From an uncultured Ruminiclostridium sp. (GTDB taxonomy: Bacteria > Bacillota > Clostridia > Oscillospirales > Ruminococcaceae), in contig CANRGJ010000009.1 in the NCBI GenBank assembly GCA_947630175.1, positions 37,434 to 101,433 on the forward strand: a stretch of DNA of 64,000 bases, in the 5' to 3' direction. Position numbers and translations under genes: made by a program. Below, in pieces: positions 27,388-38,517 of the stretch (its first letter is position 1; every line of letters starts with the position of its first letter). The notes beneath the pieces are model-generated. The model was not told the DNA's origin. It worked only from the letters and a program-made list of their open reading frames with translations, and ran no database searches.

Positions 27388-27923
27388 TGAATTTAATAGA
27401 ACTCGATTACTATAATTGCAGTGACCAAAATATTACAATAATTTCTTAGATGACGAAAGAATGAAATTTTAATAACTTATTCAAACCCAACTAAAAATGA
27501 TTAATGGAGGACTTTATAACGAATTCAAAAGAATACGACGTTTTTGACAAATTTGCTCTTCGTGATAATTTTATCGAGTATTTACAGGATATCACGAACA
27601 CAGATGAAGATAATGACGTAGTAACAAATGGTTCAGATGATGATATATTTGCCTTTTTCAGTCAGAATATCTTAATATGCTGCTGATTAAGTAGTAAGTC
27701 ACACGAAGACAGTTTTTTTGCTATATATGATGAGACTGACGTAGTTGCTTCAAAAATATGCAAACAAGATGCAGAAAAATTCAGAGAAATTGCAAGTGGT
27801 ATAATTGATGGTATTGAATTCGTTGTTGATATCAGCACTCTTGCATATAAGCAAGAGCTTGCAATGAAGAAAATGATCCATATACTGAAAATCGATCTCC
27901 GATTATTATCAAAGCATAAAAAT

Positions 27924-27956
27924 AACAGACTGCCGCAAATATTGCGGCAGTCTGTT
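27924..27956 (+). terminator. Strong hairpin terminator
   Basis: A perfect 14-15-bp stem (AACAGACTGCCGCAA pairing with TTGCGGCAGTCTGTT) is followed by CCTTTATTTT. Confidence 0.75.
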
Positions 27957-28018
27957 CCTTTATTTTAACTGATATTTTTTCCAATGGCGCACTATTTGCA
28001 AAAATCTGTCTGAAATGC

Positions 28019-28064
28019 AAAAACCGCCTAATACGCTCAAAAGGCTTTGTTAAGCGGTTTTTTG
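28019..28064 (+). terminator. Second hairpin with T-run
   Basis: AAAAACCGC pairs with GCGGTTTTTT across a loop of about 25 bases, followed by TTTTGTG. It may be a terminator or part of the structured DNA next to the attachment site. Confidence 0.45.
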
Positions 28065-28107
28065 TGTAATATTATTACCAAAAAATTTTTGGGCGATGGA
28101 CATAAAA

Positions 28108-28154
28108 ACACGCTCCCGTGTGATGGGAGCGTGTTGGGTCCAGCGTCACGCTGG
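28108..28154. repeat. Two tandem hairpins abutting the left attachment site
   Basis: ACACGCTCCC / GGGAGCGTGT (28108-28134) and CCAGCG / CGCTGG (28140-28154) lie immediately outside the left repeat. In normal tRNA-targeting elements this would be chromosomal DNA downstream of the tRNA, so the first may be the old tRNA transcript terminator. Confidence 0.5.
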
Positions 28155-28177
28155 TGGTGGAGCATAGGGGATTCGAA
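28153..28177. repeat. attL, 25-bp direct repeat
   Basis: It contains GGAGCATAGGGGATTCGAA, identical over 25 bases to 44698-44722. On the minus strand it reads as the T-loop and acceptor 3' strand of a tRNA ending in CCACC. Confidence 0.85.
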
Positions 28178-28425
28178 AATATCCAACGCTTTTCGCCAAC
28201 TTTGCTAAAATCCCGCAAAATGGCTAAAATAGGGCATTTTAGAGCAAGATACAAAAATTGAATTATGCTGGTTTTTGCCGTTTTTTTGTGGCAATAAAGG
28301 ACAAATAAAGGACAAAAAAGAACAATTTCACGGCGTACTTTTCAGCTTTTTTGTCACAGAAAATAAAATTTAATGGACAAAAATCAATTTATAACTCAAA
28401 TATCTGCATTATCAGCCCACAGCTC

Positions 28426-28652
28426 TCACTGTGTCATAACTGTCTGAACGGCATCGTCCATCCCTTTCGGAGGATAACGATGCTGTTTCAGCAGTTTTTT
28501 ATCATCATTCTCATCTTCGCTCTTGCGGAATCACGTTTTTGCCAGTCAATAGTACGATTCTTTCTGAGAGTATCAGCAAGTTCCTTTGTAATTGCAATAA
28601 GCTCCTCATTCAGAAAGATGTCCTCAGCTATGGCATTGTGTTTGAGGAATTG
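28426..28652 (-). pseudogene. Type I restriction subunit R (HsdR), C-terminal remnant
   Basis: On the minus strand one frame reads FLNEELIAITKELADTLRKN, then RTIDWQKRDSARAKMRMM. After a frameshift at an A6 run (28495-28500) it continues LLKQHRYPPKGMDDAVQTVM to a stop at 28426. This is the C-terminal end of HsdR, where IDW, the SxRAKMR pattern and the LL..YPP motif are typical. The rest of the gene is absent. It shows that the element, or its predecessor, once carried a type I restriction system. Confidence 0.7.
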
Positions 28653-29067
28653 TTATATTTGAGTTTTGCAGTATGGGATTTTGGGGAAGTTGCTATTAGT
28701 TTGGAAAGTAGCTATCATTTTCTTCAACTGATAACTCTCCGATTTAATTAGCAACCAAAGGTGAAATTCTTTCTTTTTAGCTCTTTGATATACTATAAAA
28801 ATGAAAAATTTTACTATAATCATGTTATTCTATAGGTTCAATATTCTATTTGCATTTTAAATCAAGCTTTTTTGTATAAGTTTTCTAATTCCCATATCTT
28901 AATCCTATAAATGACCTTGCAAAGACATTACATTATTTTAATATTCTTGAAAACACTTCATATTCCATACATACTTTACCAGTGCAGTAACCAAAACAAA
29001 TAAAAGGGAACGTTACCGTAACAGGTTACGTCCCCTGCTTTATTTACAGTATTATGAGATTTATTAT
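28653..29067. other. AT-rich stretch without a gene
   Basis: No open gene can be supported here. Part may be more restriction-system debris. An imperfect hairpin near 29006-29036 (GGGAACGTTACC with GGTTACGTCCC) is followed by T-rich DNA on both sides and may be a bidirectional terminator. Confidence 0.4.
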
Positions 29068-32000
29068 TTAAAACGTCTCATCCTCTGCTATTCTTCTCTC
29101 AAGTTTAGATTCATCGAAAAAGCTCTTGCTAATAATACTGAATATCTTAGACGTTTTTGGATACTTAATTAAAAAATTCCTACTTAATTCATCATATTTT
29201 TGTCCCAGCTTATATTCATCTTCACCACCAGTAACATTATAAACTCCTCATCCATATATAATAGCTGAAGCAAAAGATATGATTAGTTCTTCATTACCAA
29301 GTTCCTCTATTTTTTCTCTGATTATTTCATGCGGAAAATAACCATCAGAACCTGTGGGCGAATTAGCAAACAATGTTCCCAATTTTTTATACTTTAGTGA
29401 ACCTTGATTTTGAGTATCTAGTCTTTTGCTAAATGCATCCAACCACGAATTCAAAATATCTTTATTAATAGAACCTCTTTCTTCACCAGGGCAAAATTTT
29501 ATATCTTCCCCTAAGGAATAAAAGTATGCCTTTTTTTCAGAATCCATTGTTTCATCAAAACTTCCATCATCTTTTTTGTAAGTCAACGAAAGAATATCTG
29601 CATAAAGATTTGCATTACGCTTGAATAAATACTGACAACATTTCATATCATTCCAACCTATAACGCTGAATAAACGCATTTCAAGTTCAAACAATATAGG
29701 ATAACTCTCAAAATCATCTCCGATTCTTTGGTATACAATTGATAACAGCTGTTTTATCATATAACTTTCGTTATTTCTAATCTTATAATCCTCCAAAATC
29801 ATCTTCTCGGTCGCATTTGAAATAATTTTCAGAATTTCATCTGTATTCAACATTGATTCCTGTTCTTGCATAACAAAGTATAATTTAAACCAATTGATAT
29901 ATTTCAAGAGATTCTTCAAAGCTTCAACAAGTAAATCTTTACTATTGATTTTATGACGTACTGTAACCTTACTCCAATAGTTTTTTGCAGCTTCATCTGG
30001 TAATCCTTTAACGAAACTCTTTGATTGTTCATCAAATGGCAGAGCAGAAATAAAGGCAACGTAAAATTCATCAGCAAAATGGTCTTTTTGTAAAAATTCT
30101 ATAGCTTGATATACTTCTGATAAGGTAGAATTTGAACAGCAAAAAACGTAAGCAACTGCTATTTGAGTGTTATTTGTAGAATTAATAATTATGTTGAGTA
30201 TACTTTGATCATATTTTGAATCGCAATAGTATTCAGCAATAATATGTCCTATATTATCAGATTTTATCTCTCTTAACCCTAAAAAATGACCCAAGTCAAT
30301 ACCAGCTTCTTTAAATTTTGTTATTTCAGAAGCAACAAATTTGTTTCTCGCAATTTCATTTTTTTGATAGTATTCTGCTTCAGAATCATATGCAATAGGA
30401 TTAAGAATTGGAATGTCGCTTGATTCTGTCAAATACAGAAAATCGTATGCTGGATCATCGAAAGAAATTCCTAAGCATATTTTTTCAATTCTCAAAATTC
30501 TATCAGATGATACTGCCAATTCTGCCTTTGAAAAATATCTCTGATGGTATATTATTTTTCTTAATGATGTTTTAATTTGTTCTTTATCAGGATCGCTTAA
30601 ATTAGTAACAAAAGTTATCAGTTTATTTTGAATTGCCGTAAATAATTCATCGTTACATTCAGGTAGCAAATTTAAAAGTTTAACCATTTTTTCAAGATCA
30701 GTTCCAATATTGGAAATGAGAAGTTGATTATATGATGCATAGAAACGTAATAGATCTTCGTTTGTATATGGAACAATTTCATTAGTTTCTCTGTAAATGA
30801 AACTTGAATTACTAAAAATAGTAGTTTTTTTATCAATCTCATTATAAAGAATATCCCAAAAAAACGAGTACTTTTCTATTCCAAATTTCGCAAGTTCAAT
30901 TTTTTCTTCAATCTTCAACGCAGATACATTATGCCATGTGCAAAACACATCAGATATATCATCCCGAGGATTGTTGCCTGTTGAGCACTTGTCTATTTTA
31001 TCGCCTAATTCAAATAAAATCTTAACTACTCGTACAGCATAATCCTCACATGGTAGTAGACATTCCAAGCACCATAAGATATTTGTATAATAATGCCGAC
31101 CCAAAATATTTGACTTTTCGGCTGTAAATAAATCAAGCAACCCAGTATGATTATCAATGTTATTTTCAAGGTAATTAATCACTGTATCTGGTGCTGCTTC
31201 ACAAAGAGATACGATAAATTGAGAAATATAAGCCCAGTCTTGGATAGAATTAATAATTGTTAATAAATCTCTTATAAAACTAGAAATTTCACGCTGATAA
31301 TCAGCATACAGTGCAAGAAGAATTAATGTATGTGTCATCCCTACTTTAATTGAGTGACTATAAGTTGATTTTTTAAATGCAGATAAATAAAAATGATTAT
31401 CAAAGGGTTCATCAAATATTGGATCACGTTCAGAAATGACCTTTTTTGTAATGTCAAGAAATTCACTTATAATTGGCAAATTCACTACATTTATATGAAT
31501 ATTAATGGCTAAAAAATGATCTGCTATTTCATAAGTAATATTGTAGGATATATCACGCTTGCGCACGATAAACGCGTCCTCGGTATCAACATATCTAGAT
31601 AAATACGAAATGAATTGATCGTAACTATTACCATAAATTTTTTCAATTATTAATTTATCCCAATCTGACTCAGTCCATCTTCCTAATAATGTTGCCACGA
31701 TAACAGCTTTATCATTATCTTTTTCCCAGCTGGGATAACTAATTTTTCCAGAAAATAATTCGATTTTTATATAGTAGTATAATCCATGCGTTTTTGTAAT
31801 AATTTGTATGCATCAGAATATCCACTTTCTCGCAGTTTGTTTAAAAGAAAACTGAATTTACGTCTAGGAATTCTAAGAGTATTTGGAGTATTACCTTCAT
31901 TCAGTATAAATATTGCCGTATTATTTTTTATTGCTGGGATCTCATCAGCTTGAAAGTCGGGTATAAGAATACAGTTTGAAAGGTACCTACCTGCTTTTTC

Positions 32001-32773
32001 CCAATTTTCTTTTGACTTGATGACATACACCAATTTATTAGGACAAATTTTATGAAGCAGGTTAAGTATACAATACTTTCATTCTTCAACGGATAAAGAG
32101 GATACATGTATGACATCAGATGTATCAAGTTTTTCCTGAAAACCCTTAATAAATCTATCATTATCTATCTCAAAATAAGATTCATTTAATATATATTCCG
32201 TGTTTTTACTGATGTAATTAAAACTTTGCTCAATGTTTGAAATTTTTGCTTCGTCAAATAAAGTATCAAGCTGATATTCAAGGTATTCTTTGATGTTCGC
32301 AATCTTTTCGATACTTAAAGTTTCAATGTTTTTTATCAACGAATTTATAGTAAAAATATCATCACTTTTAGAAAAAACAAATTTCCCACCTATATAATCA
32401 GTAAAATCACTCTTATAATTATGAGAACGCACAATTACAACAATAATCAAACGCTGGTACTTTTCATAGAGTTGATTATTGCAATATTTTGTTAGCGTTT
32501 TTTTAATTTTATTAGCTGAAGAATCAGATGTGACTTGTACAGCTAGTTTTCCATTAACATCATATAAATCGATAGCTGTAGCGTTTTTTCTTCAACATTT
32601 AAATTTTTAAGATCACAATCAAACAATTGGTTGAGGAGAGGTATAAAAAAGTATTCACTTGAAATATTAACGTCGTAATAGTTCAGGGAATTGTGTAATT
32701 CCACTAAGTGACATAATTTATACAATAGGTCACTGCATGCTTTAATCAATTCTTCTTGCTTCATGCTCTTCAT
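29068..32773 (-). pseudogene. SMEK-domain STAND/Avs-like defence gene, multiply disrupted
   Basis: Four open pieces on the minus strand join into one protein of about 1235 residues. The N terminus (32773 down) reads YYDVNISSEYFFIPLLNQLF and NLNVEEK; after a frameshift at the A6 run 32584-32589 it continues ATAIDLYDVNGKLAVQVTSD, the pattern of the SMEK domain. A TGA at 32079 interrupts the middle. The frame resumes with ILIPDFQADEIPAIKNNTAI, shifts near 31793 in THGLYYYIKIELF, and runs to a TGA at 29248. A further 60 in-frame codons (GVYNVTGGEDEYKL) follow to TAA 29068. The long C-terminal part is all-alpha and repeat-like. No intact Walker A motif was seen. Confidence 0.68.
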
Positions 32774-33066
32774 CCTTTATGGTAGATTATTCTGTAACTA
32801 CAATTTTCTTTGTGAACAACATAAATGTCGAAATATATATTTGATTTGCAGAAATAAAAAGATGATTCCACAGTTTATATATTGGTTTCACTCCAATGCG
32901 TTGCATTATCACCATTAGGTATAATACGCTTTTTCTTCTCAATTACATTGAGAGCATTCAAATCATTTTCAATTTTGGTCTTAACGATGTGATTTTGTGT
33001 CATTTGCTGTGACTGCAAAGTCAAGCCCATAATAATTACTATAATTATAAAATAATTAAATTGGTT
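32774..33066. other. AT-rich intergenic stretch
   Basis: No gene is visible in this 293-bp gap. It should contain the promoter of the disrupted SMEK gene and the 3' end of the restriction operon transcript. Confidence 0.4.
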
Positions 33067-36000
33067 TTAAAAATCAAACAGTTTTTTCATTTCTGTTTCC
33101 ATAGTTCCGTTCTTTGCAAACTCTAAAGTATCACAAAGACGAATATTGTTTTTTTCAATATGTATCTTATCACTGAACCCAAGAATATATCGCAGACAAA
33201 TACGATATATAATTTCCGTCGGAGCGCAGCCGTATACTTGTTTTGCAAATATATGATCAAGCCTTTGAGCGTCATCAGGATAAAACTCTTTCATACGTTC
33301 ACTTTGATAAAGTCTTGTTACAATCTCCGTTATATACATTCCCGACTTCATATAAAGATCCGCAAATGTGGCATCAGGATTATCAAAGCAGCCTGGATTT
33401 TCCTGTTCCAGATTATCCACCATATCTTTTACTACTTTTTTAGGGGTAAATATCTGATTGGTGCGCTGCGGAGGAATAAAATCAAAAATATCTCCCTGGT
33501 GATCTGGCTCAAAATAATTAGCAAGCTCAGTACGTTTTCTCATAAATTCTTGTACAGCATCATTAAACACTACTTCATCAAACAAGTGTCCATCAAAGTG
33601 TTTCTTTTCACCGCTTTCTGACATATAATCTCCGCCGTCACGCAGCATGCAGAACTGCTCAAGCGTCACACCCTGACCATTCTGCGGATTGACAGTGACT
33701 TCCCAGAACACTTCTTTTGGCACCAAAGTATCAAAATTTGCAAGTGTGGTATTCTCATCGCCATATGCCATAAGAAATGCAGGGATAGTTCTGGAAAAAC
33801 CACGCAAGTGATCACGGACGCTACCTTCGATCGAATCTTTCTGAGCTTTCAGCTTTTCGGTTTCTACCGTTTCAACAATAGTTTCCGCAGCTTTTTTCAC
33901 TGTTTCATCGCTTTTAAGTTTATTCTTGATGTTGTCAAGCATTTCACGATAGCCTTGTTTACGTCTTTCACTGTAATCTTCATCGATTTTTGTAATATCT
34001 TCCATTGTCGCACCAGACTGCTGCGCCTCTTTTATTTTGTCATCACATTCTTTGACAAGCTGTTGATCACGGATAGTGTAATCACCGTACTCACGGTTGA
34101 CAACATTCTCAGTAGTTTCTTGGATTTTGCGTTCCAGATGATTTTGCGTAGATTTTCTCAAATCACTGCCATATTGCTCTATGGCAGAATCCATAAGAGT
34201 TTGTGCTATCGGTTGCGAAAAAGTTTTCAGCAAATTTTTCAGATCGTCCTTTTTGGAATCAGGAGTTATTTCCGCTTTATTTTTAATATCCTCTACCGCA
34301 GCCGTCAGTTTTTCATCTACATCTGCATAGATCTTATCGCCGAAAAGATCGCTCGCTGTTCCTATCACCTGTTCTTTCGATATCTCAACATCACCGCTGT
34401 TATTCAAAGCCAGCTTAGTTGCTGTGGTTTCATCAATAGGAGCAGGAGCAAGCGTTTTAGGTTCTTCAACTGCCTGCATATTGTTGATAATGTCGATTAT
34501 CTCCTTCGGCGCGCCAAAAATGCCGCTGATATTTGCAAAAAGGAAATTGGACATAAACCCGCGCTCCACAACCTCTCTTGCATGAATATGCCTCGGGATC
34601 GTCAACACCTTTTCTGCGTCAAGTTCAATCATTGAGCCTTTATCATCCTCACCGTATACGGGGAAGAAGTTAAGCAGTTCTCTTACGTTATTTTTGCGGC
34701 TGTCAAAGTCGCCCTTATCTCCTGAGGTTTTGGGAATAAGATCATTGGCAAACTGTTCAAAAATTGTAAGAGTACGGGCAGGGTCAAAATCAAATACATA
34801 GGCATTTTGCTTTCTGTAGGTATTGCCGTATGTGTCAGTGAACAGGCACGGATTTTGCGCACGAAAAGCCGCCTGCATATAAAGTGCAGGACTTGCCATA
34901 TTCGACAGCATAAGCACAGCCGTCCATTCGGGGATAGTAACGCCTGTTGTGAGCTGTCCTACCGACAGGGTTATCGTCTTGTCATAGCTTTCTATCGCTT
35001 TTGTTACCCTGTCAAAGGACTTCTCGTTCTCGATATCATCATCTAATTTCCCGTCGCCTGCTGCAAGGATTACCTCATAATCCTTGAATACAGGATGAAG
35101 TTTCAGTTTCTTTGCCAGAGCCTTTGCGCTTGCAACACGGTTAAGTATCCAGAACGTGTGCTTTAATTCGTCACGAAGTTCGGGAGTTGAAAACGGAAAT
35201 TTCTCCTGCCGTGTCAATGCGTCAAGGAACTTGTTTACATCGCTGTCATGGACAAAATTTCCCTGCTCGTTTGTCTTGAAAAATTCATTCAGATCAAACG
35301 CAAATTCCTCAATATCGTTGTCTGCAAGCTCTATGCCTTTCTTTACCTTGTCACGAACAATATCGGACATCTGATAGGTAAACAGCGAAAGGCGGGGCAG
35401 ATTTTCATAAGGATTTTCCAGCTCGTTCGCACTGTCCCAGTCGCGTTTCTTTTTCTGCTCATCTGCATAGGTCCAGTTGTAGATGGCGCTCTCGGGAAAT
35501 TTGTCGTTGGCAAGAGCCTTGAACGGCGTACCCGAAAGGTGCAGCGTCCACTTTCGGCGAATATGATTAAAGGCGGTATCTGTCTTATAGGTATCAACGC
35601 CCTCATGTGCCTCGTCAACTATAAGAATATCCCAGTTTATTCCTTTTTCGGCGCTGACCTCGGCAAGCTTATCATATTGTCCTCCGAAATAAACAGAACC
35701 TTTCAGATCCTGCAGGCTGACAAACTCAATACAGCCCTTTGTGTTTTCGTCTATTTTCTTTCTGTACTCTTCACGGCTGTAAACATACTTTTTATCTTTT
35801 ATGCCGTCAACATTGCTGACAAAAATGTAGCCCGACTGCGGACCGAAAAATGTTTCATAGTCGGAATACCACGAATTTGCTATGGCGGGACGGTTTGTCA
35901 CAATAAGAATATTCTGCGCGCGAAGGCTCATACACAGATCGTATGCGGCAAGCGTTTTTCCGAAACGTGGCTTTGCGTTCCAAAGAAACTCCGCATTTTC

Positions 36001-36444
36001 ACGACCGCCGAAATATTCTGCTGTTTTTTGCACCGCCTGCGCCTGTTCATCACGGAGCTTATACGGTATCACTGCGTCGGCATTTTCAGAAGACACTACG
36101 CCGTGATTTTGTGTAAAGTCCATATAATCTTCACGAGCGACGTTCGGCTCGATGTAAAACCATTCTGTGTCCTTTTCCCGTAAAACGCCCAGCTTTTTCA
36201 GGTATGCGTGAAAATCCTTATCGGTAAAAGTGCCGTAAGGCTCGGTCATAAACACCGCGCGCATTGCCCACCATGTTTTATGTGCAACGCCGACGGTGTG
36301 GGTCTGCTCGTTTATGCGGGTTTCAACGTCACGTTCGGTAAAACCGATTTTTGTCCAGCCGTCATGTGCAGGCACGCCAGGAGTTGTATAGGCATAGCAT
36401 TGAGGTGTGACCTTTTTGGTGGTTTTTATATTTATCGCTGCCAT
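33067..36444 (-). CDS. GIY-YIG nuclease - SF2 helicase - methylase-like restriction protein
   Basis: This 1125-residue protein starts with a T5orf172-like GIY-YIG domain (~15-100; YAYTTPGVPAHDGWTKIGFT and a terminal EWFY). An SF2 helicase core follows at ~130-560, with Walker A in AKPRFGKT, DEAHEG and LSGTPFKA. A charged coiled-coil-like region spans ~640-900. The C-terminal ~180 residues resemble an N6-adenine methylase start (IFTPKKVVKDMVDNL and ADLYMKSGMYITEIV). It shares its start base with the stop of the Eco57I-type methylase gene, so the pair is one operon. It is probably the cleavage and translocation subunit of a restriction system whose type is not certain. Confidence 0.82.
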   Translation of the reverse strand: MAAINIKTTKKVTPQCYAYTTPGVPAHDGWTKIGFTERDVETRINEQTHTVGVAHKTWWAMRAVFMTEPYGTFTDKDFHAYLKKLGVLREKDTEWFYIEPNVAREDYMDFTQNHGVVSSENADAVIPYKLRDEQAQAVQKTAEYFGGRENAEFLWNAKPRFGKTLAAYDLCMSLRAQNILIVTNRPAIANSWYSDYETFFGPQSGYIFVSNVDGIKDKKYVYSREEYRKKIDENTKGCIEFVSLQDLKGSVYFGGQYDKLAEVSAEKGINWDILIVDEAHEGVDTYKTDTAFNHIRRKWTLHLSGTPFKALANDKFPESAIYNWTYADEQKKKRDWDSANELENPYENLPRLSLFTYQMSDIVRDKVKKGIELADNDIEEFAFDLNEFFKTNEQGNFVHDSDVNKFLDALTRQEKFPFSTPELRDELKHTFWILNRVASAKALAKKLKLHPVFKDYEVILAAGDGKLDDDIENEKSFDRVTKAIESYDKTITLSVGQLTTGVTIPEWTAVLMLSNMASPALYMQAAFRAQNPCLFTDTYGNTYRKQNAYVFDFDPARTLTIFEQFANDLIPKTSGDKGDFDSRKNNVRELLNFFPVYGEDDKGSMIELDAEKVLTIPRHIHAREVVERGFMSNFLFANISGIFGAPKEIIDIINNMQAVEEPKTLAPAPIDETTATKLALNNSGDVEISKEQVIGTASDLFGDKIYADVDEKLTAAVEDIKNKAEITPDSKKDDLKNLLKTFSQPIAQTLMDSAIEQYGSDLRKSTQNHLERKIQETTENVVNREYGDYTIRDQQLVKECDDKIKEAQQSGATMEDITKIDEDYSERRKQGYREMLDNIKNKLKSDETVKKAAETIVETVETEKLKAQKDSIEGSVRDHLRGFSRTIPAFLMAYGDENTTLANFDTLVPKEVFWEVTVNPQNGQGVTLEQFCMLRDGGDYMSESGEKKHFDGHLFDEVVFNDAVQEFMRKRTELANYFEPDHQGDIFDFIPPQRTNQIFTPKKVVKDMVDNLEQENPGCFDNPDATFADLYMKSGMYITEIVTRLYQSERMKEFYPDDAQRLDHIFAKQVYGCAPTEIIYRICLRYILGFSDKIHIEKNNIRLCDTLEFAKNGTMETEMKKLFDF

Positions 36445-38465
36445 TATGCCATCTCCTTCACATGGGTTTCGATAAAGTCTATCTCTTCCTGCGTAAGACC
36501 GTATTTTTTGTAAAGCTGTCTGTCTATCTCGGCAACAGACTTGCTCCAGTCAATGTCGGAGTTTTCGGTGAAGTCTTGGAGGGGGATCATTTTCCATACA
36601 GTTGGTGGACAGTGTTGTGTAACTTTCTTTACACCAAGAAGTGCCCTAAAAAACTTAGTTTTCATATATACCGAAAAATTAAGAGGTTCTTTTTCGGTTT
36701 CAAATATTCCTGCACTTAAATATGTATCTGTTGTTCCGTCATTTGGTTTTCCAACAATCGGGTCTGTAAGCTGTTCACCATATTTGCCACTGTTATTAGC
36801 TTCCGGAATAAATAAATTATATTTATCAATTGCATCATTTTCGACGATATATTTGCGTTTTATATATCTGTATCCTCTTTGCTTGTTTATTCTTCCTAAA
36901 AGTCTTACATAAGGTTCATCGTCACTTGCGTTTATAACAAAAACATCAGTCAGTTTTTCCATAACACTTGACACTATTTTATTGCCTGTTCCAGCACCCA
37001 TTTTTTCCTTTGCCTCCGGATGTTCCTTAAAAAACAATGGAGAAAACCTATATAAACCTTGCGAACATATTATTGAATCGAGTCCGTTATTAACTAAGTG
37101 AGGAATTATTTTCTTTATGATTGAATTTAGTTCATTGTAAATTGTGAACATGCCAATACTACCATAATTCTTTTTGTCGTTTATAATGCTTATACATACG
37201 CCGCCTTTAATTTCAGTGTTAGCAAAAATTTTTGTCGCATCAGGTTCATAGTAAAGCACATTAAAATGCTCATTGTTCAGCATTTTTTCGTTCCAAGCCT
37301 TCGGAGTTTGTCCGGCATTAAATAAAAATCTGGCAGGTGTTATCAGTTCAACAATGTCTGCCACTATACATGCATTATCCATAAACAAATTATATACAGG
37401 AGGTTTTCTGTCACCCTCATTAGCGGTTTCTTCTTGATACGGCGGATTGCCAATAACATAATCAAACAGTTTCTTTCCCATAGCTTGCATCTCCTTTAAG
37501 TCGATAAACTTCAGAGAAACCTTACTTCTCCAGTCGTATATTTTGCACGGCACCGCCTCATTTTCGGGCGTATGCTCGTCCTCTGTGCCGAAAACATCAA
37601 AAAAATAAAGCTGATTATATTCCTCATACGGCTTGCCCAGCGGTACGGTGCCTTTCAACCCGTCCATCTGCCATATGTTTTTTGCGATAATGTTTGCCGT
37701 CTGCCGTAGCAATTTGTTATCAGGCTGCCGTTCCCAACGTTCTTCAAAGTAATCTGCAAAAGACATCAGCAGATTGCTCCTTGCTATCAGCAGATTGTCC
37801 CCCTGATACTCGTAGCCGTATGACGCCTCAAACGCACGCAGAGTCCATATCAGCCACTCATCATAAGTATCGGTGTTTTCGTTTACTATCCGTAGCTTTC
37901 GGTCAAGTATCCCGATACGCTTTATCGGCGGAACTATCAGCTCGCCCGTCGACACATCATAACGGGAAACGAGATAAGGAGCTTCCCCGCAGGTGATCTC
38001 AAGGCGGCGGCAGTCTACATAATGCTGCCATTTTTTACCCTTTGGAAATTTGATTTTTCCTTCCGTTACAGTGTAGGTGTGGTCGTCGTTTTCGGTATTG
38101 AACACATTTTTCCGTCCGAACCATTCTTCGTCGCAATGGTTATTCATTTTGTTGCACAGCCACGCAGGCGTGAAGACTTCCGCTTTTTTTCTTGTACGCT
38201 GAGCCTGCTCATCCTGCGTCTTCTGTATGCGGGGACGGATAAGGTCAGTGCACAGCAGCAAATAATCCATATTCATCTGAACTTTATCGATAAAGCCCTC
38301 TCCCAGCTCCTCGTATGTGTCGGTCGCCCAGATGATATTCTTTTTTGTTGATTTATCCTGAAGAAGTATATCCAGAACATTTGCAACAGGATAACTGCTG
38401 ATGTCTATCAGTTTCTCCACAACAGGGAATGCCTCCTTTCTGAAAGATTCCTTACGGCAAAGCAT
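36444..38465 (-). CDS. Eco57I-type restriction-modification methylase
   Basis: This 673-residue protein is an N6-adenine methyltransferase of the Eco57I class. The SAM site is represented by EVFTPAWLCNKMN and by LEITCGEAPYLVSRYD (~175-190), and the catalytic motif IV is VIGNPPYQEET (~350-360). The C-terminal ~250 residues probably form the target recognition domain (PLNFSVYMKTKFFRALL). It is the first gene of the operon with the GIY-YIG/helicase protein. The two genes are likely cotranscribed, so modification precedes restriction. Confidence 0.87.
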   Translation of the reverse strand: MLCRKESFRKEAFPVVEKLIDISSYPVANVLDILLQDKSTKKNIIWATDTYEELGEGFIDKVQMNMDYLLLCTDLIRPRIQKTQDEQAQRTRKKAEVFTPAWLCNKMNNHCDEEWFGRKNVFNTENDDHTYTVTEGKIKFPKGKKWQHYVDCRRLEITCGEAPYLVSRYDVSTGELIVPPIKRIGILDRKLRIVNENTDTYDEWLIWTLRAFEASYGYEYQGDNLLIARSNLLMSFADYFEERWERQPDNKLLRQTANIIAKNIWQMDGLKGTVPLGKPYEEYNQLYFFDVFGTEDEHTPENEAVPCKIYDWRSKVSLKFIDLKEMQAMGKKLFDYVIGNPPYQEETANEGDRKPPVYNLFMDNACIVADIVELITPARFLFNAGQTPKAWNEKMLNNEHFNVLYYEPDATKIFANTEIKGGVCISIINDKKNYGSIGMFTIYNELNSIIKKIIPHLVNNGLDSIICSQGLYRFSPLFFKEHPEAKEKMGAGTGNKIVSSVMEKLTDVFVINASDDEPYVRLLGRINKQRGYRYIKRKYIVENDAIDKYNLFIPEANNSGKYGEQLTDPIVGKPNDGTTDTYLSAGIFETEKEPLNFSVYMKTKFFRALLGVKKVTQHCPPTVWKMIPLQDFTENSDIDWSKSVAEIDRQLYKKYGLTQEEIDFIETHVKEMA

Positions 38466-38517
38466 AAGTGGATATTTAATTTTTATATTATACCATATTT
38501 TACAGCAAATTTCAACT

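Larger units (their letters stand above)
27388..28107. other. Degraded stretch without an intact gene
   Basis: Short open pieces occur on the plus strand: 27504-27686 (an acidic peptide) and a different frame at ~27691-27965 reading SHEDSFFAIYDETDVVAS and KICKQDAEKFREIASGII. They look like fragments of one small lost gene. I do not recognise a family. Confidence 0.4.

Noticed and set aside
27504..27686. A 60-residue acidic protein gene
   Set aside because: The open frame is short and the coding signal continues in a different frame downstream, so it looks like debris.
28153..28177. A working tRNA gene at the left repeat
   Set aside because: Only the T-loop/acceptor 3' strand is present; neither side supplies a D arm or anticodon stem.
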